From assembly GCA_017438675.1 (NCBI GenBank), contig JAFRUW010000178.1, positions 1 to 7,487 on the forward strand: a stretch of DNA of 7,487 nt, written 5' to 3'. The translations under genes and the position numbers were made by a program. Below are positions 5,597 to 7,487 of the stretch, one piece after another. How positions within the stretch are numbered: the stretch's first letter is position 1; each line of letters starts with the position of its first letter. Under the pieces are notes generated by a model that searched no databases, was not told where the DNA came from, and saw only the letters and a program-made list of their open reading frames with translations. This stretch comes from Oscillospiraceae bacterium (GTDB taxonomy: Bacteria; Bacillota; Clostridia; Oscillospirales; Oscillospiraceae).

Positions 5597-7487
5597 ATGA
5601 AGAAGAAACTTTTGAGCCTCATGCTGGCGCTTGTCATGGTGCTGGGCATGGTGCCCCTGGGCGGTCTTGCGCTGGCGGCGGACGGCAGCCCCGTCTTCGC
5701 GGTGACCGCCCCTGCGAACAAGACCATCGAGGCGACGGCGGAGAAGCAGGAGATCGGCAAGCCGGCATACACGGTTGATTCGTCGATCAGTACGGTAGCC
5801 GTGGGTGTCAAGTATACAAAACTCACCTCCGGCGACAACAGCATCGGACTGGTTATGAGCGGTACAAGGACGGGTTTCGGTGATTCCGCATTCAATTCCG
5901 TCTCAGGTCTCGATGGCGGAGGCTTGCCGGTAATCTATGTAGCGGGCGAATCGGCAGACATTCAGGAAGAAAGAGAACTGACATTTTATGCACAGGCAAA
6001 TTCTTCCGATCTGGCAAGCGCCGCGCCGGGAACATACACGGCGACCCTGACCTATATTTTCTGGATAACTCCGAATGACGGAGGAAGGCTCACAAGGGAG
6101 CAGACCCGGACCCTGACGCTTGTTATCCCGGAGCCTTACACGCTAACCGCCCCTGCGAACAAGACCATCGAGGCGACTGCGGAGAAGCAGGAGATCGGCA
6201 AGCCGGCATTCACGGCGGATTCGACTGTCAAAGATATTGCCGTGGGTGTTAAGTATACAATGCTCACCTCCGGCGACAAGAGCATCGGACTGACGATCAG
6301 CGGAAAGAATCAGTTAATTGGGGAAGAAGCTTTCGAACCCCGCAATGGGGAATCTGTAGAAGGCGGCATGCCGATAATCTATGTGGCGAGCGATTCGGCA
6401 GACGTTCAGGCAAAAAGAGAACTGACCATATATGCACAGGCAAATTCTGCAGATCTGGCGGATGCCGCGCCGGGTACATACACGGCGACCCTGACCTATG
6501 TTTTCTGGATAACTCCGAAAGAAGGAAAAAGTATCACAGAGGAGCGGACTCAGACCCTGACACTTGTTGTCCCGGAGCCCGCCGTCACGGAATACCCCCT
6601 GTGGGTGGGCGAAACTCAGGTCACAAGCGCCAACAAGGGCGACATTTTGGGTGATCAGTCGGCAAGCTTCGATCCCGAGACGAACACCCTGACGTTTACG
6701 GTGGAGCAGCCGGCCATCACCGGCCTGTATCAAACATTTAAGATCTACGCGTTTAACATGGATCTCCTGATCAACACGACGGGCAATCTTATACTCAACA
6801 AAAACAGCACAAATGGCAACGGCATCGCCGCATACAACCACGATGTTACGATAAACGGCAATGTGGATATTACGGCTCAAAAAAGCTGTATCACTGCAAA
6901 AAACATTACCGTTAAGGGCAACGTGACTGCAACGGGCGGCAGAGTTATTAATGCCGACCCTGGTTCGGTCACGATCGACGGCGACGCAAAGCTCACAAGC
7001 ACGGATTACGGTATCTGGGCAAATACGGACATAACCGTAACGGGAAGCGTTGACGCCAGCGCGAAAACAGGAGCCGTTTATGCCTACGGAAATGTAACTA
7101 TCGGCGGATCCCTCAATGCGGCGGACGCTGTCAATAATTCCAAGCTGACCAGCGTTTACGCAGGCGGCGACCTGTCCGTCGGCGGCGATGTGACGGTGAA
7201 AAACAAAGAGAACTACGACTACGGAATAGTCAGTATGACAGGTAAGATCACTGTGGGCTCCGGCCGCTGGGAGGCTGAGGGCTTCCGCGGCGCAATGTGG
7301 GCAAAGAAAGGCATTATCATCCCGCAAACCCACCTGATACACGTTCCGGAAAACGGATCGGTCGGCGAGGCGGATTTGAGCGGCGTCAACGGCTACTCCG
7401 TACTGAACAAGGACGGCGAAACCGCGAAGCGCGCAGTCATTGAGCGTGTTGTGGAATACCCCCTGTGGCTGGGCGAAACAAGGGTCA
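5597..7487 (+). CDS. Large secreted surface protein with tandem beta-sandwich-like and beta-solenoid repeats, 3'-truncated
   Basis: The frame stays open from ATG 5597 to the window edge (630 codons), so the C-terminus and any cell-wall anchor are unseen. An AGGAAG site (5583-5588) precedes the start by 8 bases. Residues 1-28 are a clear signal peptide: KKK, a hydrophobic core, then cleavage near ALAA-D. Residues 37-180 and 184-328 are two tandem units, each starting TAPANKTIEATAEKQEIGKP and ending GTYTATLTY...TLTLVVPEP, which looks like an Ig-like beta-sandwich. At 332 a YPLWVGETQVTSANKGDILG module begins, a wording I recall from Clostridial surface proteins with carbohydrate-binding annotations (unsearched). 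Rungs of the type VTINGNVDITA then recur at residues 417, 437, 458, 479, 500, 526 and 551, as in a beta-solenoid. EYPLWLGETRV restarts at 620. The protein is probably extracellular, for adhesion or glycan binding; no catalytic motif is visible. Confidence 0.88.
   Translation, partial: MKKKLLSLMLALVMVLGMVPLGGLALAADGSPVFAVTAPANKTIEATAEKQEIGKPAYTVDSSISTVAVGVKYTKLTSGDNSIGLVMSGTRTGFGDSAFNSVSGLDGGGLPVIYVAGESADIQEERELTFYAQANSSDLASAAPGTYTATLTYIFWITPNDGGRLTREQTRTLTLVIPEPYTLTAPANKTIEATAEKQEIGKPAFTADSTVKDIAVGVKYTMLTSGDKSIGLTISGKNQLIGEEAFEPRNGESVEGGMPIIYVASDSADVQAKRELTIYAQANSADLADAAPGTYTATLTYVFWITPKEGKSITEERTQTLTLVVPEPAVTEYPLWVGETQVTSANKGDILGDQSASFDPETNTLTFTVEQPAITGLYQTFKIYAFNMDLLINTTGNLILNKNSTNGNGIAAYNHDVTINGNVDITAQKSCITAKNITVKGNVTATGGRVINADPGSVTIDGDAKLTSTDYGIWANTDITVTGSVDASAKTGAVYAYGNVTIGGSLNAADAVNNSKLTSVYAGGDLSVGGDVTVKNKENYDYGIVSMTGKITVGSGRWEAEGFRGAMWAKKGIIIPQTHLIHVPENGSVGEADLSGVNGYSVLNKDGETAKRAVIERVVEYPLWLGETRV
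5705..6136 (+). repeat. Tandem protein repeat, unit 1 (residues 37-180)
   Basis: First of two direct repeats with a 441-base offset, separated from the second by a three-residue linker (YTL). Its first ~70 bases match unit 2 with only about two differences. The stretch coding APGTYTATLTY is also nearly identical. Confidence 0.92.
6146..6580 (+). repeat. Tandem protein repeat, unit 2 (residues 184-328)
   Basis: Second copy, one residue longer than unit 1 because of an insertion near residue 67 of the unit. By hand alignment about 99 of 144 positions are identical. The differences cluster in the middle (unit residues about 51-70), while both ends are nearly unchanged, which points to duplication followed by local divergence or repeated conversion of the ends. 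Confidence 0.92.
6590..7453 (+). repeat. YPLWVGET module, copy 1 (288-residue unit)
   Basis: The unit opens with EYPLWVGETQV (residues 332-342), runs through a short strand-rich cap (DPETNTLTFTVEQP) and then the solenoid rungs, and ends at IERVV just before the same opening reappears. Length is 864 bases. The boundary is defined by the return of the opening motif at 7454. Confidence 0.75.
7454..7487 (+). repeat. YPLWLGET module, copy 2, cut by window edge
   Basis: EYPLWLGETRV repeats the opening of the previous module. The first 15 bases are identical to 6590-6604, and 22 of the first 23 match overall. Only 11 residues are visible, so its extent is unknown. It shows that the protein carries at least two such modules. 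Confidence 0.75.

Noticed and set aside
5238..5600. Small + strand open frames across the intergenic region (5238-5600 and 5551-5778).
   Set aside because: They overlap the ends of real genes in another frame, translate the hairpin block and have no good ribosome binding site.
5356..5895. A 179-codon - strand frame crossing the intergenic hairpins.
   Set aside because: It runs through the three hairpins and the + strand promoter and leader, and is antisense to the signal peptide region. The product has no recognisable features.
5705..6580. The direct repeats as a mobile element or CRISPR-like array.
   Set aside because: The repeats are in frame within one coding sequence, diverge by codon, and have no terminal inverted repeats or transposase.
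6314..7342. A 342-codon open frame on the - strand.
   Set aside because: It lies wholly opposite the secreted repeat protein, whose signal peptide, RBS and repeats are convincing. The reverse product has no recognisable domain, and long antisense frames are common opposite GC-rich repeat genes.

Overview
The window reads as chromosomal DNA of an anaerobic, fairly GC-rich low-GC-group relative (Firmicutes/Clostridia, most like gut Oscillospiraceae or related families). The evidence is the sodium-pump decarboxylase operon with a separate biotin carrier, strong AAGGAGG-type ribosome binding sites, a zinc-ribbon/one-TM/propeller protein of a kind common in gut Clostridia, and a secreted repeat protein with a YPLWVGET-type module. 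The taxonomic placement is inference from gene style; no database was searched. All supported genes lie on the + strand.

Positions 1-2852 hold the end of a tightly packed operon for a membrane-bound, biotin-dependent, Na+-pumping decarboxylase, most likely oxaloacetate decarboxylase. The order is alpha (carboxyltransferase, 5' end outside the window), gamma (small membrane anchor), a free-standing biotin carrier, and beta (Na+ channel/decarboxylase). The alpha chain moves the carboxyl group from oxaloacetate to the biotin on the carrier. The beta chain then releases CO2 and exports Na+, and gamma ties alpha to the membrane. A strong hairpin terminator (2871-2905) closes the operon.

Positions 2906-5310 hold a single-gene unit: promoter (TTGACA, 17 bp, TAATAT), a short leader with a small hairpin, and a 761-residue membrane protein. 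This protein has an N-terminal four-cysteine zinc ribbon, one membrane helix, and a large outside part with propeller-like blades interrupted by a more helical segment. Its function is unknown.

Positions 5311-5596 are non-coding. They hold three back-to-back GC-rich hairpins (5363-5447), a promoter (about 5510-5538), a dyad overlapping its -10 box (5530-5551), and a hairpin close to the predicted mRNA 5' end (5552-5570).

Positions 5597-7487 are the first 630 codons of a large secreted protein that runs off the window. It has a clear signal peptide, two tandem ~145-residue beta-sandwich-like units (about 69% identical by hand count, with divergence concentrated in one central loop), then a YPLWVGET module followed by about seven regularly spaced beta-solenoid rungs. 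A second YPLWLGET module begins in the last 34 bases. This surface-protein gene is the least ordinary part of the window. I see no phage, CRISPR, insertion-sequence, tRNA or rRNA features.
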